Assembly: GCF_014650455.1 (NCBI RefSeq)
Contig: NZ_BMUZ01000005.1
Coordinates: 124,001-188,000, forward strand
Source: Streptomyces xanthochromogenes
GTDB taxonomy: Bacteria; Actinomycetota; Actinomycetes; Streptomycetales; Streptomycetaceae
Length of the DNA: 64,000 nt
Direction of reading: 5' to 3'
Part shown: positions 41,395-50,106 of the stretch, in pieces
Layout of the letters: each line of letters opens with the position of its first letter
Position numbering within the stretch: the first letter of the stretch is position 1
Position numbers and translations under genes: made by a program
The notes under the pieces: model-generated
What the model saw: the letters and a program-made list of their open reading frames with translations, nothing else
Told to the model about the DNA's origin: nothing
Database searches by the model: none

Positions 41395-41892
41395 ATGGAG
41401 GACGAGGTCGACCGATTGGTCGCTGCATGGCGCCGAGAGCGCCCGGACCTCGACGTGGAACCACTCGAGGTGCTCAGCCGGGTCAGCAGGCTGGCCCGCC
41501 ATCTCGACCGGGCCCGCAGACTCGCGTTCGCGGAGCACAGCCTGGAGCCCTGGGAGTTCGACGTCCTGACGTCTCTGCGCCGCGCCGGGGCGCCCTACCA
41601 GCTCTCCCCCGGCCAGCTCCTGACGCAGACGCTCGTCACCTCGGGCACGATGACCAACCGGATCGACCGGCTCGCCAAGAAGGGCCTGGTCGAGCGGCTG
41701 CCCGACCCCAGCGACCGGCGCGGGGTCCTGGTGCGGCTCACCCCCGAGGGACGCGACCGCGCCGACCAGGCGCTCGCGGGGCTGCTCGATCAGGAGCGGG
41801 CCATCCTCGGCGAGCTCAGCCGTCAGCAGCGGGGTGAACTGGCCGCGCTGCTACGCCAGTTGACCGCCCCGTTCGACAACATCCCCGGCTAG
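41395..41892 (+). CDS. tamR: MarR-family regulator TamR
   Basis: 165 residues from ATG 41395. No SD is present, but TACACT at 41382-41387 places a transcription start close to the ATG, so the mRNA may be nearly leaderless. A winged helix (residues about 40-125) includes SPGQLLTQTLVTSGTMTNRI and the wing DPSDRRGVLVRLT. The N-terminal extension MEDEVDRLVAAWRRERPDLD matches the UrtR/TamR subgroup, which senses small ligands such as trans-aconitate or citrate. It represses tam and aconitase-linked genes in S. coelicolor (literature knowledge). The 3' end overlaps the convergent LuxR gene by 42 nt. Confidence 0.92.
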   Translation: MEDEVDRLVAAWRRERPDLDVEPLEVLSRVSRLARHLDRARRLAFAEHSLEPWEFDVLTSLRRAGAPYQLSPGQLLTQTLVTSGTMTNRIDRLAKKGLVERLPDPSDRRGVLVRLTPEGRDRADQALAGLLDQERAILGELSRQQRGELAALLRQLTAPFDNIPG

Positions 41893-42618
41893 GTCGACCG
41901 GGCCCACCCCGGCCCGGCGGGCCAGCGCGACCGCCGCGAGCGTGGAGTGCACCCCCAGCTTGCCCAGGACGTTCTGCATATGGGTCCGCACGGTGTGCGG
42001 GGACAGGAACAGCCGCTCGGCGACCGCCTTGCGCCCGAGCCCGGCCACCATGCAGCGCAGCACCTCGCGCTCGCGCGGGGTGAGCGACTCCACCAGCCGC
42101 TCGGACTCGGTGCGGTGCTTGCGCGCGGCCGTCAGCTCCCGCAGTACGCCGGTGAGCAGCGCGGGCGGCAGGTGCGTCTCGTCGCGCAGTACGCCCCGGA
42201 TCACGGCGAGCAGCCGCTGCAGCGAGCAGTCCTTGGCGACCCAGCCGCACGCGCCGGCCTGCAGGGCGAGGGCGGCCCGGCGCGGGTCGTCCTTCTCGGC
42301 GAGTACGACGGTACGCACCGCGGGCTGGCCCGCACGGACGCCCGCGACCAGCGAGATGCCGTCGACCAGGCCGTCCGCACCACCGCCCTCGGGGACCACA
42401 CGGGCGACCGGGACCGCGGCCGATGCGCCCAAGTCCGCGTCGACGAGCATCACATCGAATCTGCGGCCCTCGGCCGCGCCCCGCTCCAGGCAGCGCAGCG
42501 CCGCGGGGCCGCTGCCGGCCGCGGCGACGTCCACATCGGGCTCCGCGGCCAGGGCCGCGGCGAGCGACTCGGCGAAGATGCGATGGTCGTCCACCACGAG
42601 AACTCGGATACGTACCAA
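41851..42618 (-). CDS. LuxR-type response regulator (orphan)
   Basis: 255 residues from TTG 42618, chosen because VRIRVLVVDDHRIFAESL starts a receiver fold there and GGGGG lies 6 nt upstream. The receiver has D10-D11 and the phospho-acceptor D60 (MLVDADLG); an insertion near residue 70 (VPEGGGADG) is unusual. The LuxR HTH at the C-terminus reads LTPREREVLRCMVAGLGRKA and SPHTVRTHMQNVLGKLGVHS. No histidine kinase is adjacent. It ends 42 nt inside the convergent tamR coding region, so the two transcripts overlap. Confidence 0.88.
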   Translation of the reverse strand: MVRIRVLVVDDHRIFAESLAAALAAEPDVDVAAAGSGPAALRCLERGAAEGRRFDVMLVDADLGASAAVPVARVVPEGGGADGLVDGISLVAGVRAGQPAVRTVVLAEKDDPRRAALALQAGACGWVAKDCSLQRLLAVIRGVLRDETHLPPALLTGVLRELTAARKHRTESERLVESLTPREREVLRCMVAGLGRKAVAERLFLSPHTVRTHMQNVLGKLGVHSTLAAVALARRAGVGPVDLAGDVVERGGQLA

Positions 42619-42880
42619 GTGACACCCCCAGGGTCCGGTGACGGACCGGTACGGGTACGCCGCCCGGAGCCGGGCGACCGCAGTCGCACGGCCGCCGCCG
42701 TGCACTGAGTTCTACCCCACCCCGGGCGACGTACCCGACTGTCTCGCCCCCTGATCAACACCGGCCCCCACCGGTGCTGTGCATCAGCGTAGGGCCGTGA
42801 GCTGTGAGCGGAAGGCACTTTGCCGAACTGAGGGAACCCGTCCGGCTACTTGGCGTGTGCGCCTGTTTAGGGTGAGTTCC

Positions 42881-43324
42881 ATGTTTCGTCTTGAGACAGA
42901 AGTGGACAAGACCCGTCAGGCGCAGCTGGGGCAGCACCTGCGGAACACCAACACCGAGCGGTCACCGGCCCTGCGGGCCCTGCGGGGGACGCCGGCCGAG
43001 AAGGAAGTGCCGCTCCACGTCTGGGGGTTGACCGAGGAGGGCCTGCTGGCCGGGGGGCTGACGGGGCGGACCTGGGCGGGCTGGCTGCACGTCGACCTCC
43101 TGTGGGTCGACGCGGGGCTGCGGGCCGAGGGGCTCGGCACCCAACTGCTGGCCCGCGCCGAGGAGTTGGCGCGCTCCGAGCGGGGGTGCGGGTTTGCCCG
43201 GGTGGAGACGTGGGACTTCCAGGCGCCGGGGTTCTACCGGGGGCGGGGGTACGAGGTGGTGGCGGTGATCCCCGACTATCCTCCGGGGGCCACGGAGTAC
43301 ACCCTGACCAAGCGCCTCGCCTGA
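42881..43324 (+). CDS. GNAT-family N-acetyltransferase
   Basis: 147 residues from ATG 42881 (AGGGTGAG upstream). The GNAT acetyl-CoA motif is VDAGLRAEGLGTQLLARAEELA (split around residues 75-96), followed by AVETWDFQAPGFYRGRGYEVV-like beta5/beta6 elements (VETWDFQAPGFYRGRGYE). The acceptor substrate cannot be told from sequence. It is divergent from the LuxR gene and followed by repeat-rich spacer DNA. Confidence 0.9.
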   Translation: MFRLETEVDKTRQAQLGQHLRNTNTERSPALRALRGTPAEKEVPLHVWGLTEEGLLAGGLTGRTWAGWLHVDLLWVDAGLRAEGLGTQLLARAEELARSERGCGFARVETWDFQAPGFYRGRGYEVVAVIPDYPPGATEYTLTKRLA

Positions 43325-43691
43325 CCAACCGGGGCTCCGCCCCGGACCCCTGGGGGGATTTGCCCACCCCCCCCATGACGGGCTGAAATGCCCTGATGTG
43401 GCCCAGCGCCGCTTCTTCAGGGGCGCGAGGAACTGCGCGAGAAGCGAGCACGGTCCGCGGCCGAGGACGGGGTTGGGGGCGCGGGGAACTGCGCGAGAAG
43501 CGAGCACGGTCCGCGGCCGAGGACGGGGTTGGGGGCGCGGGGAACTGCGCGACCAGCCACCCGCGGTCCGCACCCGAACCACCGGGCCCGGTCCGGGGCG
43601 GAGCCCCGGCGCACCCCGGGCGGCGGCCGAACCCACCTCCCCCCGGGCGGAGCCCCGGCGCATCCCGGGCCCGGTGGGTGCAGAGGCACCC
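43325..43691. other. 367-bp intergenic region, no gene seen
   Basis: After the GNAT stop comes a terminator-like GGGGCTCCGCCCCGG hairpin (about 43331-43346), the 56-bp triple repeat (43419-43552), then two further GC-rich GGGGCGGAGCCCCGGCGCA copies (about 43596 and 43647) before the galK stop. No open frame with RBS and family similarity was found on either strand. Confidence 0.7.
43419..43552. repeat. 56-bp tandem repeat, three copies, of the dispersed element
   Basis: Cores GGGGCGCGGGGAACTGCGCG occur at about 43420, 43476 and 43532 (period 56; the first copy has GAGG in place of GGGG). Each of the first two is followed by AGAAGCGAGCACGGTCCGCGG and CCGAGGACGGGGTT. These are reverse complements of the elements near 9.5 and 33.1 kb. 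Confidence 0.9.
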
Positions 43692-44837
43692 TCAGGACAG
43701 GCGGTGCGCCCCCCGCGAGGGGACCGCCTCGAACAGTCTCGGGGCCGTCAGCGACGCCCGTTCGAAGGCCACGGCCAGGGCCTTCGAGACCGCGTCCAGC
43801 GCCGCCTCCTCGGCCAGGACGATCGCCGAGCCGCCGAAGCCCCCGCCCGTCATCCGCGCCCCGAGCGCCCCGGCCGCCACGGCCGTGTCCACCACCAGGT
43901 CCAGCTCCGCGCAGGACACCCGCAGATCGTCCCGGAGGGAGCCGTGGCCCTCGGTCAGCACCGCGCCCACCGCGCGGACGTCGCCCGCCGCGAGCAGCCC
44001 CGCCACCCGCGCCACTCGCTCGTTGTCGCTCACCACGTGCCGCACATACCCCCGGACCGCCTCGGAGGACAGCTCCCCCAGCGCATCGGGGAGTCGCGCG
44101 TAGGGGAGTTCGCGCAGGGTGCGTACACCCAGCTCCCGCGCGCCCTGCTCGCAGCCGGCGCGCCGCCGGGCGTACGCGCCGTCGCCCAGCGCGTGTTTCA
44201 CGCGGGTGTCCACCACCAGGAGCCGCAGCCCCTGGGCGGGCAGGTCGAAGGGGATGTGACGCGTCGTCACGTCCCGGGCGTCCAGGTGCAGCACGTGGCC
44301 CTCCGTGCAGCACGCGGAAGCCGTCTGGTCCATGATCCCGCACGGCACGCCCGCGAACGCGTTCTCCGCCCGCTGTGCCAGCGCGGCCAACTCCGGCATC
44401 GAAAGCGGCAGTTCGTACAGGTCGCGCAGGGCGAGTGCCGTGACCACCTCAAGGGCGGCCGAGGAGGACAGGCCCGCGCCCGTCGGCACCGTCGACGTCA
44501 GGTGCAGGTCCGCACCCGGCACCGCGTACCCCGCCTCGCGCAGCGCCCACACCACGCCCGCCGGGTAGGCGGCCCAGCCCGCGCCGGACAGCGGCTCCAG
44601 CTCGTCTGCGCGGAGCTCCACGACGGGGCCCTCGACGTCGGCCGAGTGGATCCGCAGGACCCCGTCGGTGCGCCGGGCCACCGCCGCCACCGCCGTGTGC
44701 GGCAGGGCGAGCGGCATGACGAAGCCCTCGTTGAAGTCGGTGTACTCGCCGATGAGGTTGACCCGGCCGGGTGCGGCCCACACCCCTTCGGGCTCGTATC
44801 CGTACAACTCCCGGAAGGCGGCGCTCACTTCACTCAC
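43692..44837 (-). CDS. galK: Galactokinase
   Basis: 381 residues from GTG 44837 (GGAG 7 nt upstream), overlapping galE by 8 nt. It phosphorylates galactose at C1. The GHMP motifs are [20 protein letters not shown] (galactokinase signature, near residue 24), [14 protein letters not shown] (ATP loop, near 120) and the C-terminal [14 protein letters not shown]. Length is normal. Last gene of galT-galE-galK. Confidence 0.97.
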   Translation of the reverse strand: MSEVSAAFRELYGYEPEGVWAAPGRVNLIGEYTDFNEGFVMPLALPHTAVAAVARRTDGVLRIHSADVEGPVVELRADELEPLSGAGWAAYPAGVVWALREAGYAVPGADLHLTSTVPTGAGLSSSAALEVVTALALRDLYELPLSMPELAALAQRAENAFAGVPCGIMDQTASACCTEGHVLHLDARDVTTRHIPFDLPAQGLRLLVVDTRVKHALGDGAYARRRAGCEQGARELGVRTLRELPYARLPDALGELSSEAVRGYVRHVVSDNERVARVAGLLAAGDVRAVGAVLTEGHGSLRDDLRVSCAELDLVVDTAVAAGALGARMTGGGFGGSAIVLAEEAALDAVSKALAVAFERASLTAPRLFEAVPSRGAHRLS

Positions 44838-45798
44838 CGTCGTGCTCCGCCCTCTGGGCGAAGGCCCAGGCATCCGCCACGATCGCGGCGAGGTCGGCGC
44901 GCGAGGGCTGCCAGCCGAGACGCTCGTGGGCGCGCGAGGCGGAGGCCACCAGGACCGCCGGGTCGCCGCCGCGCCGGCCGGCGACGACCTCGGGGATCTC
45001 GTGGCCGGTCACCTTGCGCACGGTCTCGACGACCTCGCGGACCGAGAACCCGTTGCCGTTGCCGAGGTTGCAGACGAGGTGCTCGCCGGTGGTCGCGGCG
45101 TCCAGGGCGAGCAGGTGCGCCTCGGCCAGGTCGGCCACGTGGATGTAGTCGCGGACGCAGGTCCCGTCCGGGGTGGGGTAGTCGTCGCCGTAGATCGAGA
45201 TGAACTCCCGCCGCCCCAGGGCCACTTGGAGAACCAGGGGGATCAGGTGGGATTCCGGGGCGTGCCGCTCCCCGCGGCTTCCGTACGCGCCCGCCACGTT
45301 GAAGTACCGGAGGGACACCGCGGCCAGGCCGTGGGCCGCGCACTCCCCGGCGATCATGTGGTCGACCGCCAGCTTGGAGGCGCCGTAGGGGCTGGTGGGG
45401 GCGGTGGGGTCGGTCTCGGTGATCGGGGTCGAGACGGGTTCGCCATAGGTGGCCGCGGTGGAGGAGAACACCAGCGTGCGGACGTCCGCGTCCCGCATCG
45501 CGGCGAGCAGTGCCATCGTGCCGCCGACGTTGTTGGCCCAGTACTTCTCGGGGACCACCACCGACTCACCGACCTGCGAGAACGCCGCGAAGTGGAGGAC
45601 GGCGTCGAAGGACGCGTCGAGCCACTGGGCCGCGTCCTGGATGCGGCCCTCGACGAAATCGGCCCCGGCGGGCACGGCTTCGCGGAAGCCGGTGGAGAGG
45701 TCGTCGAGGACGGTCACCGCGTGGCCGGCCTCGACCAGGTGGGCCGCCACCACGCTGCCCACGTATCCCGCGCCACCCGTCACCAGGTACTTGCTCAC
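44830..45798 (-). CDS. galE: UDP-glucose 4-epimerase
   Basis: 322 residues from GTG 45798, overlapping galT (GTGA). It interconverts UDP-galactose and UDP-glucose. NAD-binding [10 protein letters not shown] is at the N-terminus, the catalytic pair is Ser in FSSTAATYG and Tyr in [11 protein letters not shown] (YxxxK), and [21 protein letters not shown] (split around residues 200-220) is diagnostic for GalE. Middle gene of the gal operon. Confidence 0.98.
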   Translation of the reverse strand: MSKYLVTGGAGYVGSVVAAHLVEAGHAVTVLDDLSTGFREAVPAGADFVEGRIQDAAQWLDASFDAVLHFAAFSQVGESVVVPEKYWANNVGGTMALLAAMRDADVRTLVFSSTAATYGEPVSTPITETDPTAPTSPYGASKLAVDHMIAGECAAHGLAAVSLRYFNVAGAYGSRGERHAPESHLIPLVLQVALGRREFISIYGDDYPTPDGTCVRDYIHVADLAEAHLLALDAATTGEHLVCNLGNGNGFSVREVVETVRKVTGHEIPEVVAGRRGGDPAVLVASASRAHERLGWQPSRADLAAIVADAWAFAQRAEHDGE

Positions 45799-46850
45799 TT
45801 GCTGGCCACCTCTCGCAGTCGCTCGGCCGCGGCCTCCGGCGGCACGTCGTTGATGAACACGTTCATGCCGGACTCGGAACCCGCGAGGTACTTCAGCTTG
45901 CCGGAAGTGCGGCGGATGGTGAAAAGCTCGAGATGGAGCCCGAACTCGTCCCGGTCGACGGCACCCTCGCCCCGGAACGGCGCCTGGTGCCAGGCGGCGA
46001 TGTAGGGGGTGGGCGGCTCGTCGGGGCCGAAGATCCGGTCGAAGCGGCGCAGGAGTTCCAGGTAGATCCGGGGGAATTCGGCGCGCGCGTCCTCGTCGAG
46101 CGCGCGCAGGTCGGGCACGCGGCGCTTGGGGTGGAGGTGGACCTCGTAGGGCCAGTGGGCGGCGTACGGCACGAAGGCCACCCAGTGTTCGCCCTCCAGG
46201 ACCACCCGGTCGCCCTCGGCGAGCTCGCGCCGGACCACGTCGTCGAAGAGGTTGCGGCCGCCGGTGCGCTCGCGGTGTTCGGCGAGCGAGCGGAGCATGA
46301 GGGCGGTGCGCGGGGTGGTGAAGGGATAGCCGTAGATCTGGCCGTGCGGGTGGCCGAGAGTGACGCCGATCTCGGCGCCCCGGTTCTCGAAGCAGAACAC
46401 CTGCTGGACCTGCGGGAGTTCGGCGAGTTCGGCGGTGCGGTCGGTCCAGGCCTCCAGGACGAGGGCGGCCTGGTCCTCGGTGAGGTCGGCGAAGGACGCC
46501 TCGTGGTCGGGGGTGAAGCAGACGACCTCGCAGCGGCCGGAGTCGCCGGCGAGCGAGGGGAAGCGGTTCTCGAAGACGACGACGTCGTAGTCGTCCGCCG
46601 GGATCTCGCTGTCGCGCCCCTCGCGCGAGGGGCACAGGGGGCAGGCGTCGGCGGGCGGCAGATAGGTGCGGCCCTGGCGGTGCGAGGCGACGACGACCGT
46701 GTCGCCGAGCAGCGGGTCGTGGCGCAGCTCGGACGCGGTGCAGACCGGGTCGAGGGGGCGGCGGTCGGTCTCGTCCCGGACGAGGTCGTCCCGCGCGTCG
46801 TAGTAGAGCAGCTCACGTCCGTCGGCGAGCCGGGTCGACGTCTTCTTCAC
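45795..46850 (-). CDS. galT: Galactose-1-phosphate uridylyltransferase
   Basis: 351 residues from GTG 46850 (GGAGG 6 nt upstream). It transfers UMP from UDP-glucose to galactose 1-phosphate. The active-site motif is [12 protein letters not shown] (HPH near residue 170), with [12 protein letters not shown] giving zinc-ligand Cys residues near 65 and the C-terminal [21 protein letters not shown] (split over 310-330). First gene of galTEK. Its promoter shares an AT-rich region and a palindrome with the divergent symporter gene. Confidence 0.97.
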   Translation of the reverse strand: MKKTSTRLADGRELLYYDARDDLVRDETDRRPLDPVCTASELRHDPLLGDTVVVASHRQGRTYLPPADACPLCPSREGRDSEIPADDYDVVVFENRFPSLAGDSGRCEVVCFTPDHEASFADLTEDQAALVLEAWTDRTAELAELPQVQQVFCFENRGAEIGVTLGHPHGQIYGYPFTTPRTALMLRSLAEHRERTGGRNLFDDVVRRELAEGDRVVLEGEHWVAFVPYAAHWPYEVHLHPKRRVPDLRALDEDARAEFPRIYLELLRRFDRIFGPDEPPTPYIAAWHQAPFRGEGAVDRDEFGLHLELFTIRRTSGKLKYLAGSESGMNVFINDVPPEAAAERLREVASK

Positions 46851-47011
46851 CTGCAACCTCCACCATCCAACAGAATCGCACACAACAAACCACAAGCCAA
46901 CAGCGTGCGTCAATGGGCGCGCAAGCGGCTGCCCCGGCCCCAACGATCACTGCCAGCAAGGACACCGAAACGCACCCTCGATCACAATCAAACAAACAAT
47001 CTCATCAAAAC

Positions 47012-47028
47012 TGTTCAGTTTCTGAACA
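47012..47028. promoter_or_regulatory. Operator-like palindrome between galT and symporter genes
   Basis: TGTTCAG-TTT-CTGAACA, perfect 7-bp arms, 52 bp before the symporter start and 162 bp before galT. It is preceded by AT-rich CAATCAAACAAACAATC direct repeats (46986-47002) that resemble DeoR-type binding stretches. No regulator gene is adjacent. Confidence 0.65.
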
Positions 47029-47079
47029 TGGAGGCGTAGGTTCCCGTCCGGATCAGTAAGCGCGACGAAGCGAGTACGC

Positions 47080-48750
47080 ATGCAATATCTGGCCGCGGGG
47101 CTCCGGCTCCCCACCAACGGGCTCGACTACACGATTCTGGCGATCTACTTCATCGTCGTTCTGGGCATCGGCTTCGCCGCCCGCGCCAGCGTGAAGACCA
47201 GCCTCGACTTCTTCCTCTCCGGCCGCTCGCTGCCGGCCTGGGTCACCGGCCTCGCCTTCGTCGCGGCCAACCTCGGCGCCACCGAGATCCTCGGCATGTC
47301 CGCGACCAGCGCCCAGTACGGCGTGGCGGTCGTGCACTGGTACTGGATCGGCGCGATCCCGGCGATGGTCTTCCTCGGGCTCGTGATGATGCCCTTCTAC
47401 TACGGCTCGAAGGTCCGCTCCGTACCGGAGTTCCTGCTCCAGCGCTTCGACAGGTCGGCGCACCTGCTCGCCTCGGCGCTGTTCGCGTTCGCCGCGGTCC
47501 TGATCGCGGGCGTCAACCTGTACGCCCTGTCGATCGTGGTCGAGGCGCTGCTCGGCTGGCCGCAGTGGGTGGCGATCGTGGTCGCCGGGCTCTTCGTGCT
47601 CGCCTACATCACCATCGGCGGCCTCTCCTCGGCGATCTACAACGAGGTGCTCCAGTTCTTCGTGATCCTGGCCGCGCTCATACCGCTGACCATCCTCGGC
47701 CTCAAGCGGGTCGGCGGCTGGGACGGTCTGACCAGCTCGCTCAAGACCAGTCACGGCCACAACTTCCTGTCCGCGTGGGGCGGCACCGGCATCGGCCAGT
47801 CCAACCCGCTCGGCGCGAACTGGCTGACCATCGTGCTCGGCCTCGGCTTCGTGCTGTCCTTCGGCTACTGGACCACCAACTTCGCCGAGGTGCAGCGGGC
47901 GCTGTCCGCCAAGAACCTGAGCGCGGCCCGGCGGACCCCGCTGATCGCGGCGTTCCCGAAGATGTTCATCGTGTTCCTGGTGATGATCCCGGGCCTGGTC
48001 GCGGCCGTCCTCGTGCCGAAGATCGGCACCCCGGGCTCGTCCCTCACGTACAACGACGCGATCCCGCTGCTCATGCAGGACCTGCTGCCCAACGGTGTGC
48101 TGGGCATCGCCGTGACCGGTCTGCTCGCCGCGTTCATGGCGGGCATGGCGGCCAACGTGTCGTCCTTCAACACCGTGTTCACGTACGACATCTGGGCCAA
48201 GTACGTGAAGAAGGACAAGCCCGACAGCTACTACCTGCGCTTCGGGCGGCTGATCACGGCGATCGGGGTGCTCGCCTCGATCGGGACGGCGTTCATCGCC
48301 TCCTCGTTCTCCAACATCATGGGCTACCTCCAGACCCTGTTCTCCTTCTTCAACGTGCCGATGTTCGTGGTGTTCGTGATCGGCATGTTCTGGAAGCGGG
48401 CATCGGTGAAGTCCGGTGTGTGGGGCCTGTTCGCGGGGACCACGGCCGCGATGGTCAACTACTTCTGGATCTACAAGCAGGGCGTCATCTCGATCCCGAC
48501 CGACCAGGGCGCCAACTTCGTCTCCGCGATCGTCGGGTTCGTGGCGGGCGCGGTGGTCATGGTGGCCGTCACCCTGTTCACCGCGCCGAAGCCCGCCGCC
48601 GAGCTGGCCGGCCTGGTGTACGGGACGAAGTCGCCGGGTGTCGAGGAGCCGCCCGCCGAGGGCGACAGCGCCTGGTACCGCAAGCCCGCCCTGCTCGGCT
48701 GGGGCGCGATCGTGCTCGCCGCGCTCTGCTACGTCCCCTACTCGTTCTGA
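47080..48750 (+). CDS. Sodium:solute symporter, SGLT-like, probable galactose uptake
   Basis: 556 residues from ATG 47080. About 13-14 membrane helices are predicted, with the SSS signatures SLDFFLSGRSLPAWVTGLAF (near residue 36) and GLLAAFMAGMAANVSSFNTVF (near 350; split) for the Na2 site region. The QYGVAVVHWYWIGAIPA and FGYWTTNFAEVQRALSAKN segments are typical of the sugar-transporting (SGLT) branch. It is divergent from galTEK through a palindromic operator, which suggests galactose or a related sugar as substrate. Confidence 0.92.
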   Translation: MQYLAAGLRLPTNGLDYTILAIYFIVVLGIGFAARASVKTSLDFFLSGRSLPAWVTGLAFVAANLGATEILGMSATSAQYGVAVVHWYWIGAIPAMVFLGLVMMPFYYGSKVRSVPEFLLQRFDRSAHLLASALFAFAAVLIAGVNLYALSIVVEALLGWPQWVAIVVAGLFVLAYITIGGLSSAIYNEVLQFFVILAALIPLTILGLKRVGGWDGLTSSLKTSHGHNFLSAWGGTGIGQSNPLGANWLTIVLGLGFVLSFGYWTTNFAEVQRALSAKNLSAARRTPLIAAFPKMFIVFLVMIPGLVAAVLVPKIGTPGSSLTYNDAIPLLMQDLLPNGVLGIAVTGLLAAFMAGMAANVSSFNTVFTYDIWAKYVKKDKPDSYYLRFGRLITAIGVLASIGTAFIASSFSNIMGYLQTLFSFFNVPMFVVFVIGMFWKRASVKSGVWGLFAGTTAAMVNYFWIYKQGVISIPTDQGANFVSAIVGFVAGAVVMVAVTLFTAPKPAAELAGLVYGTKSPGVEEPPAEGDSAWYRKPALLGWGAIVLAALCYVPYSF

Positions 48751-48764
48751 CCGGAGGCCAAGAC

Positions 48765-49040
48765 ATGTCCGAACTGCAGCGTGAAGTCTCCGAGTTGGAG
48801 AAGAAGTCGGCGTCGGCCGCGCGGCTCTTCGACATCCGCCGGATCATCGGCGGCCTGTTCACCCTGTACGGGGTGATCGTCGGCGCGGCGGGGGTCTTCG
48901 CCTCCGACGCGGATCTGAAGAAGGCGCAGGGCATCAACATCAACCTGTGGACCGGGCTCGGCATGCTGGTCCTCGGGGTGTTCTTCCTCGTGTGGCTGAA
49001 ACTGCGGCCCACCGCTCCCCCCGTCCCCGAAGAGGGCTGA
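48765..49040 (+). CDS. Small two-helix membrane protein paired with the symporter
   Basis: 91 residues from ATG 48765 with GGAGG 7 nt upstream, 14 bp after the symporter stop. A charged N-terminus (SELQREVSELEKKSASAARL) is followed by two helices (about 26-46, IIGGLFTLYGVIVGAAGVF; about 60-80, GLGMLVLGVFFLVWLKL). Size and position suggest an accessory or assembly subunit of the sugar transporter; function not known. Confidence 0.8.
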   Translation: MSELQREVSELEKKSASAARLFDIRRIIGGLFTLYGVIVGAAGVFASDADLKKAQGININLWTGLGMLVLGVFFLVWLKLRPTAPPVPEEG

Positions 49041-49131
49041 GCCCGAGCGGAGCCGGCCCGCGGCACGGCCGGACCCGAGGGCGGCCGAGCGATACCGGGG
49101 CGCCCCGGCCGGGGCCCGAAGTGGGGCCCGG

Positions 49132-49809
49132 CTAGGGCGCCTTGACGTGGGTGGCCCGGTCGAGCAGGCCCGTCCGCGCGGCGAGCGCCGCGGCCTCCAG
49201 GCGGGAGCCGACCCCCAGCTTCATCAGGACCCGCTGGACGTGGGTGCGGGCGGTGGAGGGCGCTATGCCCATGCCGGCCGCGATCAGACGGGTGTCCTCT
49301 CCGTCCGCGACGCGGACCAGGACCTCGACCTCGCGCGGGGTCAGCAGGCTCAGCAGCCGCTGGCCCTCGTCGTCGGGCTGGGCGGCGGGGTTGAGGAGTT
49401 CGGCGAAGGCGCCCTGCAGGAGCTGCGGGGCGACGGCCGCCTCCCCCGCCCTGGCCTTCACCATGGCCCGCTCGACACCCTCGATGCGCTCGTCGTGGCG
49501 CACATAGCCGGACGCCCCGGCCGCGAACGCCGCCGCGATCCCGCGCGGGCTCGGCACCGGGCCGAGCACCACCACGGCCACCTGCGGCCGCTCCCGTTTG
49601 ATCCGCACGATCGGGTCGAACACACCGGGTTCGGCGGGCGCCGCCGTGCCGAGCAGGCACACCTCGGGTGCCCGGCTCACCACCAGGTCGGCGGCCCCGG
49701 CGACCGGAGCCGCCGCGGCGAGGACCCGGTGGCCCCGCAGTTTCAGCGCCGAGGCGAGTGCCTCGGCGAGCAGCCGGTGGTCGTCGACCACCATGAGCCG
49801 CACGCCCAT
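49132..49809 (-). CDS. LuxR-type regulator with degenerate receiver domain
   Basis: 225 residues from ATG 49809 (GGGGG 7 nt upstream). The N-terminal receiver-like domain keeps the acidic pair D9-D10 but has Gly54 where the phospho-acceptor Asp should be (VCLLGTAAPAEPG instead of VVLLDxxMPxxxG). The C-terminal LuxR HTH is intact (LTPREVEVLVRVADGEDTRL, APSTARTHVQRVLMKLGVGS). It is therefore probably phosphorylation-independent, perhaps ligand- or protein-controlled, as for other aspartate-less receivers in Streptomyces. No kinase is nearby. Resembles the LuxR gene at 42 kb in layout. Confidence 0.9.
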   Translation of the reverse strand: MGVRLMVVDDHRLLAEALASALKLRGHRVLAAAAPVAGAADLVVSRAPEVCLLGTAAPAEPGVFDPIVRIKRERPQVAVVVLGPVPSPRGIAAAFAAGASGYVRHDERIEGVERAMVKARAGEAAVAPQLLQGAFAELLNPAAQPDDEGQRLLSLLTPREVEVLVRVADGEDTRLIAAGMGIAPSTARTHVQRVLMKLGVGSRLEAAALAARTGLLDRATHVKAP

Positions 49810-50050
49810 CGAGCTACCCCCATCCCCCGGCCCCTCTTGCCCCGGCAAGCTACACGCTTGTTCGACGCCGCGCGCCGCTTACCTGTAAGAAGCCCCCAGA
49901 ATGCCGAATTCTCCTGCATTCAGGCGTGGTTGAGGAAGTGCGAGGAGAGGCGAAACGACAGTCTCGGCCGTTTTCCGACGTCCCGCGCGCCCCCGACCTG
50001 CGGCGGGAAGGCCCGGGGAAGGGCGGCGGGAAAGAGGCGGGAAAAGGCGA

Positions 50051-50092
50051 AAGCCCCGCCGGACGGGAGCGGACTTCCGTCGGCGGGGCCTT
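50051..50092. terminator. Terminator downstream of the beta-propeller operon
   Basis: AAGCCCCGCCGGACGG...CCGTCGGCGGGGCCTT: an imperfect but strong stem (left arm about 50051-50066, right arm 50077-50092) just after the stop of the minus-strand gene at 50107. Confidence 0.75.
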
Positions 50093-50106
50093 CGTCGGGC
50101 GGCGGC

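Noticed and set aside
38003..42770. Shared string ATCAACACCGGCCCC at about 38003 and 42754 as a common regulatory site
   Set aside because: Only 15 bp, not palindromic, and the flanks differ; two occurrences in 64 kb give no functional support.
44830..46635. A 601-residue galE fusion
   Set aside because: The first half is a frame-shifted reading of galT; GTG 45798 with GTGA overlap is the true galE start.
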